The notes under the pieces were generated by a model. The model was not told the DNA's origin. It worked only from the letters and a program-made list of their open reading frames with translations, and searched no databases. Below are positions 48,039-55,728 of a DNA stretch of 64,000 nucleotides, piece after piece (positions within the stretch are counted from its first letter, which is position 1; every line of letters starts with the position of its first letter). The stretch comes from Flavobacterium glaciei (GTDB lineage Bacteria > Bacteroidota > Bacteroidia > Flavobacteriales > Flavobacteriaceae), in contig NZ_QQBA01000004.1 in NCBI RefSeq assembly GCF_003350545.1, forward strand, positions 162,421 to 226,420, given 5' to 3'. A program made the position numbers and the translations under genes.

Positions 48039-48076
48039 TAAAAAAGCCTAACGGATGTTTGAAATCTGTTAGGCTT
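48039..48076 (-). terminator. Terminator of the haloperoxidase-like gene
   Basis: AAGCCTAACGGAT (48044-48056) and ATCTGTTAGGCTT (48064-48076) form a 13-bp stem with one mismatch; on the reverse strand a T-run follows. Confidence 0.82.
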
Positions 48077-48137
48077 GAGCTGATAAATAATTTTTAAAAC
48101 AAACCATCAAACAAATTATCAACTTTATTATTTAAAG

Positions 48138-49694
48138 TTATTCTGCTCCATCAATAAGAGCTCTTGCTACGGCAAAACCTCCTACTTTTTCGCCTAATTC
48201 AAGCCCTTTTTCACAATCGCTTCTATAGTGAATGCATCCAAACATTCTAGAATCCGAAGCTTCTTTTGCCATAGCTATAAAACTTTTTGCTTTTTCAGGG
48301 ACTAGATGAGATAAAACGACACTTGCCGCACCGCTGAAGGTGGAGTGACCTGATACATAGGAAGGAAAATTTGGAGTTCCTGTCAATGTTTTTATGGACG
48401 GATCTACTTGTGACGGTCTAGGGTTAAAGTACGTGTATTTTGCATCCCAACAACTAATAGCCGCATCCATCAAAGCTATATTTAACAATGCCATATTTCT
48501 TGCCCATCGTACTTCACTATAATTTAGTGCTACAAATGACTCTGATGCAATTGCATTCCAGTGGCCCGGAGGCGTGTAAGTCCCAACGCCATCAGCCCAA
48601 AAAGTAACTATTTGCATATTCTTTTTTGTGGCATTTTTTCCATAGCTTTTTACTTCGGCTAATTCCTTAGCAAATTGTTGTGATTTAGTAGAAGGCGGAG
48701 GAACTGGACGGCTGGCAACAACCATTTCTGGAGTCATTAAGAATGATTTTACTTTTCCAAATAATGGTAGCATTGGAGGTCTTGCAGGAACATCTAGTGA
48801 TATCCATGGCGTTTCTCCTGTAGCTGCAGTTTGGGTTTCAAGTTGAGTCCAAAGTGCTTGATTACCTATAGCTGCTCCAGTTCCATCAGAAGCTGCTCTG
48901 GCGATAAATTTGCCTGCAATTTTTCTGCCTAAAATAATTCCCGCATCAACATCACTTCGAACATTGGCACCACTAATAATGCGATATAATTTTTGTTCCT
49001 CTGCTTTTTCTTGTATGTATGCAATTTCTGTTGGGAATAATAATTTTAATAATTCAACAGTAACTCCTGCTAGAACTGCGTCTTCAGATGGATATGATGG
49101 TAAGCCGCTTTTTGGGATTAAAACCGGTAATGTAGCATCAACCGTAAAAGGTGCAGCTCTATTGTACAGTTTTTTATAATGCCAAGTTGCTATCATCGCA
49201 TCGTATTGTGCTGCACTTACATATGCATAAGCTCTTGCTGCATAAGGAGGATTTGAGAAAGGAAATTCGGGATTCGCAAATGGATTTGCTGGAGATGGTG
49301 TTGGATATGTTCCGTCTTCATTTTGATACGGCGGACGATTGTGTCTTGCCACTAATGTTCTCATGATTTCATTCCAACGTAAAACACCTCCGGCACTCCA
49401 GTATTTTATTATTTTTTTCTGTTCGGGCGTTATGCTCGCTTGATAACTTTTTATTTCGTTAATTTCTCTTGTAAATGCCGCTGCGTTAGTTGGTATTGGC
49501 GCATCCAAAGAAAACTCATCAGGTGTAGTCAATAGAAATGTTTTCCAGGTTCCAGCTAATTCGTCTGTGTTAGTTGGATTCAATTGAGGAAATAGCTCGT
49601 TGCGTTCATTTAACTCGTCACTACAAGAATAGTTCACCGTAAGAAACAAAACTACAAGACTATTATAGGCTATTTTTTGTATTTTATTTTTCAT
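48138..49694 (-). CDS. Vanadium-haloperoxidase/PAP2-type lipoprotein
   Basis: The 518 residues begin MKNKIQKIAYNSLVVLFLTVNYSCSD, a lipoprotein signal. The C-terminal half carries the PAP2/vanadate signature: the YFNPRPSQVDP element with Arg, FPSYVSGHSTFSG with Ser-Gly-His, and SRMFGCIHYRSDCEKG with Arg and His. These residues bind vanadate or phosphate, so it acts as a haloperoxidase or an acid phosphatase. It overlaps the downstream end of the barrel gene by 11 bases on the minus strand, indicating coupling. Confidence 0.88.
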   Translation of the reverse strand: MKNKIQKIAYNSLVVLFLTVNYSCSDELNERNELFPQLNPTNTDELAGTWKTFLLTTPDEFSLDAPIPTNAAAFTREINEIKSYQASITPEQKKIIKYWSAGGVLRWNEIMRTLVARHNRPPYQNEDGTYPTPSPANPFANPEFPFSNPPYAARAYAYVSAAQYDAMIATWHYKKLYNRAAPFTVDATLPVLIPKSGLPSYPSEDAVLAGVTVELLKLLFPTEIAYIQEKAEEQKLYRIISGANVRSDVDAGIILGRKIAGKFIARAASDGTGAAIGNQALWTQLETQTAATGETPWISLDVPARPPMLPLFGKVKSFLMTPEMVVASRPVPPPSTKSQQFAKELAEVKSYGKNATKKNMQIVTFWADGVGTYTPPGHWNAIASESFVALNYSEVRWARNMALLNIALMDAAISCWDAKYTYFNPRPSQVDPSIKTLTGTPNFPSYVSGHSTFSGAASVVLSHLVPEKAKSFIAMAKEASDSRMFGCIHYRSDCEKGLELGEKVGGFAVARALIDGAE

Positions 49695-50607
49695 TTTCTT
49701 GTGTTGCTTTTTTCAAATTAAGGATATAAAATATACCACCATAAAAAGTGTTTGATTGTCCAATATTTCTGCCTTGTAAAACAAAATTGTAACCTCCAAT
49801 AATAGATAATGCCGGTATTTTTTTGAGTGTATATTTAGTATTCACTCCAATTTTTAATGCATTCATGGTATTGCTGGGAAATGGCATATTATTAGTTGTA
49901 ATGTCAAATCCTCCAGATTGCGTAACCCAATTATCAAGAACCGCTTCGGCTATTAATCTATTGGTACGATATCCTATTCTGTAGTTTACTGAAATAGCGT
50001 CTGGCATATCAACTTCATTGGTGTAATACATTTGGTTTGTGTAATAGGAATTTCTTTCAATAATTATATTAGCTCTTTTTATATACGCTCCAGATAGCGT
50101 GGTGAAAAAGTGACCATTTTGATAATCACCCATCAATCGTAAAGATGCAGTCTTGCTTTTTAGTCCAAGACTTAAAGGCAAATAATCAGCTGAATAATCA
50201 GAAATCGGAGCCGAAAGACCTCCTAAAGCATATAAAGAGTAGGTGGCTTTTCCAATTGTTTTTTCAAAAGGCATGTATTTTATAGTTAACGATAAATCTT
50301 GCAATCCTTTTTGACCACCCATTGTTCCTGCAGAAGCTTTTGTTTCTACATACGGAAGACTGAAAATGATATTCAATTTATCAGAAACACCGTAGTTTCC
50401 ATTTAAGGTTACTGATTCTGTATAAACCGTTCCCAGATTAAGATTTTCTCTTTTAAAGGTGCCTTCCCAATATTCGTCCCAGCTGCTATGTTGGTAAACA
50501 GCTCCAAAACAAAAATTATTCTTGCTCATCATAATTCCATCAATTTCTGTTTGAGCATTCATAAATAAAGATGTCAATAGCAGACAACTTAGATAAAATT
50601 TTTTCAT
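49684..50607 (-). CDS. Outer membrane beta-barrel protein (MetA-like)
   Basis: The 307 residues begin with signal MKKFYLSCLLLTSLFMNAQ. Alternating strands fill the rest, ending GGIFYILNLKKATQENEK. The pattern resembles the phenol-degradation MetA-like barrel family (PF13557). It precedes the haloperoxidase-like gene on the minus strand and overlaps it by 11 bases, so the two are made together, probably as a channel with a periplasmic enzyme. Confidence 0.8.
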   Translation of the reverse strand: MKKFYLSCLLLTSLFMNAQTEIDGIMMSKNNFCFGAVYQHSSWDEYWEGTFKRENLNLGTVYTESVTLNGNYGVSDKLNIIFSLPYVETKASAGTMGGQKGLQDLSLTIKYMPFEKTIGKATYSLYALGGLSAPISDYSADYLPLSLGLKSKTASLRLMGDYQNGHFFTTLSGAYIKRANIIIERNSYYTNQMYYTNEVDMPDAISVNYRIGYRTNRLIAEAVLDNWVTQSGGFDITTNNMPFPSNTMNALKIGVNTKYTLKKIPALSIIGGYNFVLQGRNIGQSNTFYGGIFYILNLKKATQENEK

Positions 50608-51128
50608 TAATAACTGGTTTTTAGTTAGTGGTTTGGTGTTTTACAATTTAAAAAAGTTATTGCTTTTATTGTTAGTGCTGCAAATAATTTAAAATTTGGT
50701 TGAGATACCAATGTTAATGGTATAATCAGCAAATGCTGCATCTCCCTGAACGGGAGTGCCTGTTATTATCGAATTCCTCGTATCGGTCATACTTTGCGTA
50801 TAACTTTACAAGGTAAAATGGATAGATTATGGACTCCTTTGAAATAAAGAATCCTTTTGAAAATCCATTTTTGAATTTTCTAATCAATTTATGTCACGAT
50901 ATTGAAAGGGAATTGTACTTAAAAACAGAACAGAAAAAAATAGGCCTTTGATTTCACACAAAAAAGTGAATTCAGAAAACACAAAAGACTATTTTGTATT
51001 CATAAACGGCATGCTTTTTAAGAAAGTTTTAAGAAATGTACAGATTTAGCTAAAAAATTATTCACGAATTATCTTGGCTTTACAAATGCCAGATAAAAGC
51101 GAATGATTCAACTAAAATGAAAGAAGAT
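50608..51128. other. Gap holding a beta-barrel gene remnant
   Basis: This 521-base gap between the barrel gene and the membrane-anchored unknown contains one remnant (listed separately at 50689-50805) and otherwise AT-rich sequence without an ORF that I can support. Confidence 0.65.
50689..50805 (-). pseudogene. C-terminal remnant of an outer membrane protein gene
   Basis: The reverse strand reads 38 codons ending NIGISTKF and a stop, the usual aromatic C-terminus of an outer membrane barrel, after SIITGTPVQGDAAFADYTIN. An in-frame stop precedes it, and no start or signal peptide is present, so it is a fragment of a lost gene. Only the final strands survive. Confidence 0.6.
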
Positions 51129-51668
51129 TTAAACGAAATCGGGAGGTGAATACGATAAAGAAATGTAACCGGAATCTATGGACTGGTTTGGAGTAATGAT
51201 AGATTCTGTTGGATGTAAGACTTTTTTTGTAGAAAAATCCAAGCAGTAAGTATTGCTAGGAATATAATCATGAAGAAAAGACTTCATCAGTTTTTTTACT
51301 GGTGATTCTTTAGATGAAGATCCGTTGAATAATTGATTGTCCACAATGTCTTTTAAATCCTGGCTTATTGCATCTTGATGTGAATTGCGCAGGTAGTATA
51401 GGCTTAAGATGTTATTTTGAATTCTTTTCTTAAAAATATGATAACTTTTATTGTTGATAACCACATCTTCATTTACATATTCAAAATCTGTGTCTTCAAT
51501 AAAGGAGTATAAAGTGGCATTTAATTGGATTACTTGAAACTCGGAATCCTGCTTTTTTTCAATAGAAGCCACCCAAGCTTGCTCTTCTTGATAAGCAAAC
51601 ATCAGATAGTATCCTAGTGCGTTGTAGAACAACGTAACTATTAAAAAAAGTGATGCAATTCGTTTCAT
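51129..51668 (-). CDS. Membrane-anchored protein, unknown function
   Basis: The 179 residues have one N-terminal hydrophobic helix (IASLFLIVTLFYNALGYYLM) and a periplasmic part with no recognised domain. A polar C-terminus ends SGYISLSYSPPDFV. It is the first gene of the minus-strand group that continues across the remnant to the barrel and haloperoxidase genes, though the gap argues against a single transcript. Function cannot be assigned. Confidence 0.65.
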   Translation of the reverse strand: MKRIASLFLIVTLFYNALGYYLMFAYQEEQAWVASIEKKQDSEFQVIQLNATLYSFIEDTDFEYVNEDVVINNKSYHIFKKRIQNNILSLYYLRNSHQDAISQDLKDIVDNQLFNGSSSKESPVKKLMKSFLHDYIPSNTYCLDFSTKKVLHPTESIITPNQSIDSGYISLSYSPPDFV

Positions 51669-51938
51669 ATCTGCCGAAAGTAGAAAACTATTTCATTGGT
51701 TGATATTTTCAATATTATTTTTAAGTTTTTTTTAACATAATTTTAAGAAGGACACAAAACGAAACCGTTTTCGTAAAAAATTATATATTTATTTTTTATT
51801 TGTGTAGTGTTATTGTTAATTTTTAATTGAACTGATTTTGATAATAAAAAACCGTGTGTTACAGAAGCAAAATTTTTATGGATTTTGATTAAAATATAAA
51901 CAAATAGTTCGCAAAATCCATAAACCAAAAAAGATGCT

Positions 51939-51946
51939 TATTTTTG
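51939..51946 (+). promoter_or_regulatory. -7 promoter element of bioF
   Basis: TATTTTTG matches TAnnTTTG exactly only 6 bases before the bioF ATG at 51953, so transcription would start at or near the start codon. Confidence 0.5.
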
Positions 51947-51952
51947 CGCACT

Positions 51953-53104
51953 ATGAAACATTTTCCAGAAAATCTATCCACTAAACTTGAAATTCGAAAG
52001 CAGCATAATGCATTGCGAAAATTATCTTTGTCAAGTAATACCGTTGATTTTTCTTCTAATGATTACTTGGGTTTCTCACAATCAGAAATTATTTTTAGGG
52101 AGACGCACGAGTATTTAATTACTAATGGAATCATTCAAAACGGAGCAACGGGTTCCAGATTATTATCTGGAAACCATAAACTATATCAAGAAACTGAAGA
52201 TTTTATTGCAAAGTTTCACAAATCTGAATCAGCTTTAATTTTCAATTCGGGTTATGATGCTAATGTTGGATTCTTTGGCTCTGTTCCACAAAGAGGAGAT
52301 GTAATTTTATACGATGAATTGTCTCATGCTTCCATTCGCGACGGAATTCAACTGTCGAATGCCAAAGCCTATAAATTCAATCATAATGATTTTGAAGATT
52401 TAGAAAAGTTGATTTTACGAAATCAAAACACCATTATTTATATTGTAACGGAATCTGTTTTTTCTATGGATGGAGATTGCCCAAATCTGGAAGAATTAAT
52501 TTTGGTTTCAAATAAACACAATTGTTATCTGGTTATTGATGAAGCGCATGCTTTAGGAGTTTTTGGTTCATCAGGAGAAGGATTCGTTCAAATGTTGGAC
52601 TTGCAAGATCACGTTTTTGCCAGAATTATGACTTTCGGGAAAGGTCTAGGATGTCATGGAGCCGCGATTTTGGGTTCGGTAGCATTGAGGGATTATTTAG
52701 TAAATTTTGCCCGAAGTTTTATTTATACCACAGGGCTTTCGCCTCATTCTGTTGCTACGATTTTGATTGCTTATCAGCATTTAAAAAAGGATTCGGAAGC
52801 AATTTTAAGACTTCGCGAAAGAATCGTTCATTTTAATCAGGAAAAAAACATTTCGGGTTTGAAGCCCCTTTTTGTTCGAAGTAAATCGGCGATACAATCT
52901 GCTATTATTCCGGGAAATGAAAAAGTAAAAGCAATAGCTGGTCAACTACAAGAAAAGGGTTTTGATGTGAAAGCGATACTTTCGCCAACCGTTCCCGAAG
53001 GACAGGAAAGACTGCGTTTTTGTTTGCACAGTTATAATTCACAAGAAGAAATCTCGGAAGTGTTACGATTGTTGAGTACTTTTGTTTTTATGGGACACGG
53101 ATAA
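51953..53104 (+). CDS. bioF: 8-amino-7-oxononanoate synthase
   Basis: ATG 51953 gives 383 residues; the TTG at 51944 overlaps the promoter. Landmarks: SSNDYLGFS, GATGSRLLSGNH, DELSHASIRDGI, VIDEAHALGVFG, and MTFGKGLGCHGAAILGS with the PLP lysine. It condenses pimeloyl-CoA or ACP with alanine, the first ring-building step of biotin. The last four codons and the stop lie inside the left inverted repeat of the downstream cassette (53092-53133), giving an unusual MGHG end. Confidence 0.93.
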   Translation: MKHFPENLSTKLEIRKQHNALRKLSLSSNTVDFSSNDYLGFSQSEIIFRETHEYLITNGIIQNGATGSRLLSGNHKLYQETEDFIAKFHKSESALIFNSGYDANVGFFGSVPQRGDVILYDELSHASIRDGIQLSNAKAYKFNHNDFEDLEKLILRNQNTIIYIVTESVFSMDGDCPNLEELILVSNKHNCYLVIDEAHALGVFGSSGEGFVQMLDLQDHVFARIMTFGKGLGCHGAAILGSVALRDYLVNFARSFIYTTGLSPHSVATILIAYQHLKKDSEAILRLRERIVHFNQEKNISGLKPLFVRSKSAIQSAIIPGNEKVKAIAGQLQEKGFDVKAILSPTVPEGQERLRFCLHSYNSQEEISEVLRLLSTFVFMGHG

Positions 53105-53133
53105 TACGGATTTAACCGATTAACACGGATTTT
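53092..53133. repeat. Left inverted repeat arm of the GxxExxY cassette
   Basis: The arm holds ACACGGATAA, a middle ACGGATTTAACCGATTA and CACGGATTTT. It overlaps the bioF 3' end, supplying its stop at 53102-53104. Confidence 0.75.
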
Positions 53134-53151
53134 ATATTTAAAACACATACA

Positions 53152-53550
53152 ATGGGTGATTTATTGCACAAGAATTTGAGCGATACTATTTTGAAAATCT
53201 ATTTTGAAGTATACAACGAACTTGGATATGGGTTTCTTGAAAAGGTGTATCAAAATGCCATGTATTTAGAGTTAAAATCCCAAGGGTATAAAGTAGAAGC
53301 TCAAAAACAAATTAAGGTATATTACAAAAGTCAATTGGTAGGTGATTATTTTGCGGACTTATTGATTGAAGACTCTATTATTCTTGAACTTAAAGCCTGT
53401 GGATGTTTGTTAGACGAGCATAAAGCCCAACTTTTAAATTATCTAAAGGCAACTGATGTAGAAATTGGATTGTTATTAAACTTTGGAACAACTCCAGAAT
53501 TTAAAAGGTCTATTTATACCAATGACAGAAAAAAATTAAATAAATTTTAA
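53152..53550 (+). CDS. GxxExxY protein, PD-(D/E)XK nuclease-like
   Basis: The 132 residues carry the family signature GFLEKVY (G-x-x-E-x-x-Y) and a PD-(D/E)XK-like core GDYFADLLIEDSIILELKA, with Asp and Glu-x-Lys spaced as in the PDDEXK_3 group. The final LNYLKATDVEIGLLLNFG is typical of the family. The stop codon falls at the inner edge of the right repeat arm, so the gene occupies the whole interior of the cassette. It has no role in biotin synthesis. Nuclease activity is not proven for the family. Confidence 0.85.
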   Translation: MGDLLHKNLSDTILKIYFEVYNELGYGFLEKVYQNAMYLELKSQGYKVEAQKQIKVYYKSQLVGDYFADLLIEDSIILELKACGCLLDEHKAQLLNYLKATDVEIGLLLNFGTTPEFKRSIYTNDRKKLNKF

Positions 53551-53592
53551 AAAATCCGTGATAATCAGTTCAATCTGTGTTATCCGTGTGCC
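53551..53592. repeat. Right inverted repeat arm of the GxxExxY cassette
   Basis: The arm reads AAAATCCGTG, AATCTGTG and TTATCCGTGTGCC, the inverted counterpart of 53092-53133. It ends 6 bases before the bioD ATG, so it replaces the normal leader region. Confidence 0.75.
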
Positions 53593-53598
53593 AAACTT

Positions 53599-54219
53599 AT
53601 GAAACTATTTATAACAGGAATTGGAACCGATGTAGGTAAAACTATTGCATCGGCGATTATTACAGAAGCTCTAGAAGCTGATTATTGGAAACCCATTCAA
53701 GCGGGTGATTTACACAACTCTGACAGTCAAAAAGTTAAATCATTTTTATCTAATAAAAAGACAGTGATTCATCCTAATAGCTATGCTTTGAACACACCAG
53801 CTAGTCCGCATTTTGCTGCTGAATTGGATCAAGTTATAATTGATTTAAATAAAATTACAGAACCCAAAACAGAAAATCATCTGGTTGTAGAAGGAGCGGG
53901 TGGTGTTTTCGTACCATTAAATTCAATTGATTGTGTAATTGATTTGATTCAATTCGATTATAAAGTAATTGTGGTTTCCAGACATTATTTAGGAAGCATC
54001 AATCATACTCTACTTACTATCGAAGCCTTGCAAAACAGAAAAATCACAGTTGCGGGAATTGTTTTCTCTGGTGATGAAAATAAAGCGACAGAGGAAATAA
54101 TTTTAAGTAAAACTGGTATAAACTGCATTGGACGAATAGAACAAGAACCTTATTTTGACCAAAATGTAGTCAAAGAATATGCTGATTTGTTTAGAGAAAA
54201 TTTGCTGAAACTTCAATAG
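53599..54219 (+). CDS. bioD: Dethiobiotin synthetase
   Basis: The 206 residues begin MKLFITGIGTDVGKTIASAI with the P-loop GTDVGKT and have YWKPIQAG, the VEGAGGVFVPL motif and VVSRHYLGSINHTLL. It closes the ureido ring of dethiobiotin using CO2 and ATP. Spacing to bioA is 34 bases. It is in the same order as bioF-bioD-bioA in many Flavobacteria, apart from the cassette upstream. Confidence 0.95.
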   Translation: MKLFITGIGTDVGKTIASAIITEALEADYWKPIQAGDLHNSDSQKVKSFLSNKKTVIHPNSYALNTPASPHFAAELDQVIIDLNKITEPKTENHLVVEGAGGVFVPLNSIDCVIDLIQFDYKVIVVSRHYLGSINHTLLTIEALQNRKITVAGIVFSGDENKATEEIILSKTGINCIGRIEQEPYFDQNVVKEYADLFRENLLKLQ

Positions 54220-54253
54220 CAATTTCAATGGCAATTACAAAATCAAAAATCTA

Positions 54254-55525
54254 ATGACTTTAACTGAAAGAGACCGCCAATATCTTTGGCATCCGTATAC
54301 CCAACACAAAACCGCAGCGTTACCAATTGCTATAAAAAAAGGCAAAGGCGCTTTGCTTTGGGACGAAAACAATAAAGAGTTTATTGATGCGATTGCCTCA
54401 TGGTGGGTGAATCCTTATGGGCATTCCAATACATTTATTGCGGATGCGATTTACAAACAACTCACGACTTTAGAACACGTTCTTTTTGGTGGATTTACAC
54501 ATGAACCCGCTATTTTAGTAGGGGAGAAGTTGATGGAGATTTTACCAAAAAACCAACAAAAAATATTCTTTTCTGATAACGGATCTACAGCCGTTGAAGT
54601 GGCGATTAAAGTTGCGTTGCAGTATTTTTTCAATAAAGGAGAAAAGAGAACTACGATAATAGCATTCGAAAATGCTTTTCACGGGGACACTTTTGGCGCT
54701 ATGGCAGCAAGTGGAATCTCGTTTTTTATAGAAGCTTTTCAGGGAATGTTTATTGATGTGGTTCGTATTCCGGTTCCGGTTAAAGGTGTGGAGCAGGAAA
54801 GTTATGATGCTTTACAAATGGTTATAAAAAACCACAATTGTGCGGGTTTTATTTTTGAGCCATTGGTACAAGGAGCCGCGGGAATGGTGATGTATGAGGC
54901 GGAAGCTTTAGATAAACTGATGCGAATTTGTCAGGAGAATAATGTATTAACCATTGCCGATGAGGTGATGACAGGCTTTGGGAAAACCGGTAAAACTTTT
55001 GCGACTGATTATTTGGTGGAAAAACCAGATATGATGTGTCTTTCTAAAGCGCTGACCGGAGGTACAATTCCTATGGCGATTACGACTTTTACCCAGGATT
55101 TATTTGATGCTTTTTATGATGACGATATCAATAAAGCTTTGTTTCATGGCCATACTTTTACTGCAAATCCTACAGGTTGTGCGGCGGCTTTAGCTAGTAT
55201 CGAATTGTTGCAAACCGATGAAATGCAAACAAATATAATTCGTGTAAATCAAAATCATTTGGATTTTCAGGAACGAATTAAAAATCATCCAAAAGTAACA
55301 GCAACACGTGTGTTAGGTGTCATTTTTGCTTTAGAAATAAAAACCGAAAGCTCTGCCAGTTATTATGGAACCTTGCGCAATAAACTCTATGATTTTTTTA
55401 TCGAAAATGGAGTGGTTCTGCGACCTGTTGGTAATATAGTTTACATTCTGCCACCATATATTATTACGGATGAACAATTACAAAAAGTATATCAAGTCGT
55501 CGAAAATGTTTTAGAAATAGTGTGA
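54254..55525 (+). CDS. bioA: Adenosylmethionine-8-amino-7-oxononanoate aminotransferase
   Basis: The 423 residues match BioA: WHPYTQHKTA, FSDNGSTAVEVAIKVALQY, AFENAFHGDTFGAMAASG, IADEVMTGFGKTGKTFATD, and CLSKALTGGTIPM with the PLP lysine. It transfers an amino group from S-adenosylmethionine to make 7,8-diaminopelargonate. It shares the transcript with bioD. A repeat-rich gap follows. Confidence 0.95.
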   Translation: MTLTERDRQYLWHPYTQHKTAALPIAIKKGKGALLWDENNKEFIDAIASWWVNPYGHSNTFIADAIYKQLTTLEHVLFGGFTHEPAILVGEKLMEILPKNQQKIFFSDNGSTAVEVAIKVALQYFFNKGEKRTTIIAFENAFHGDTFGAMAASGISFFIEAFQGMFIDVVRIPVPVKGVEQESYDALQMVIKNHNCAGFIFEPLVQGAAGMVMYEAEALDKLMRICQENNVLTIADEVMTGFGKTGKTFATDYLVEKPDMMCLSKALTGGTIPMAITTFTQDLFDAFYDDDINKALFHGHTFTANPTGCAAALASIELLQTDEMQTNIIRVNQNHLDFQERIKNHPKVTATRVLGVIFALEIKTESSASYYGTLRNKLYDFFIENGVVLRPVGNIVYILPPYIITDEQLQKVYQVVENVLEIV

Positions 55526-55530
55526 TTTTT

Positions 55531-55678
55531 AGCCACAGATTAAAAAATCCATTTCTATCGGTTTAGATTAGTATCATCCGCGTGGCATTTTTTGGCCACA
55601 GGTTTTACGGATTTTAACGGGTTTCCACAGATTAAAAAAATCCGTTTTTGGCCGCTAAAATCCGTGTCATCCGTGTGC
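55531..55678. repeat. ATCCGTG-type repeat, ORF-less copies
   Basis: The stretch holds two units: 55531-55586 (GCCACAGATT at the left, CCGCGTGGC at the right) and 55594-55678 (GGCCACAGG, ACAGATTAAAAAAATCCG and AAAATCCGTGTCATCCGTG). The phrases AAAATCCGTG and ATCCGTGTGC are shared with the right arm at 53551-53592. It fills the gap between bioA and the ketoacyl synthase gene. Confidence 0.65.
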
Positions 55679-55728
55679 TAATTTCACGAAAAACTTTGCG
55701 ACCTTTGTCGCTAAATAATAATACTATC

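Larger units (their letters stand above)
53092..53592. mobile_element. Putative GxxExxY cassette flanked by 42-bp inverted repeats
   Basis: Left arm 53092-53133 and right arm 53551-53592 are inverted copies agreeing at 36 of 42 positions by hand count; shared cores are ACACGGATAA and CACGGATTTT. The interior 53134-53550 is filled by one gene, the PD-(D/E)XK-like GxxExxY protein at 53152. The unit lies between bioF and bioD. There is no transposase, so mobility is inferred from structure alone. Confidence 0.6.

Noticed and set aside
50689..50805. Functional small protein with ATG inside the fragment
   Set aside because: The product would have no signal peptide but ends like an outer membrane barrel, which fits a remnant better.
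51944..51952. TTG start for bioF
   Set aside because: It lies inside the -7 promoter element, so a transcript could not include it; ATG 51953 matches family N-termini.
53134..53550. GxxExxY gene as a member of the biotin pathway
   Set aside because: The family has no link to biotin chemistry, and repeat arms on both sides suggest insertion.
55648..55728. Upstream extension of the ketoacyl synthase reading frame
   Set aside because: The extra 27 codons run through repeat DNA and have no conserved residues; TTG at 55729 leads directly into the domain.
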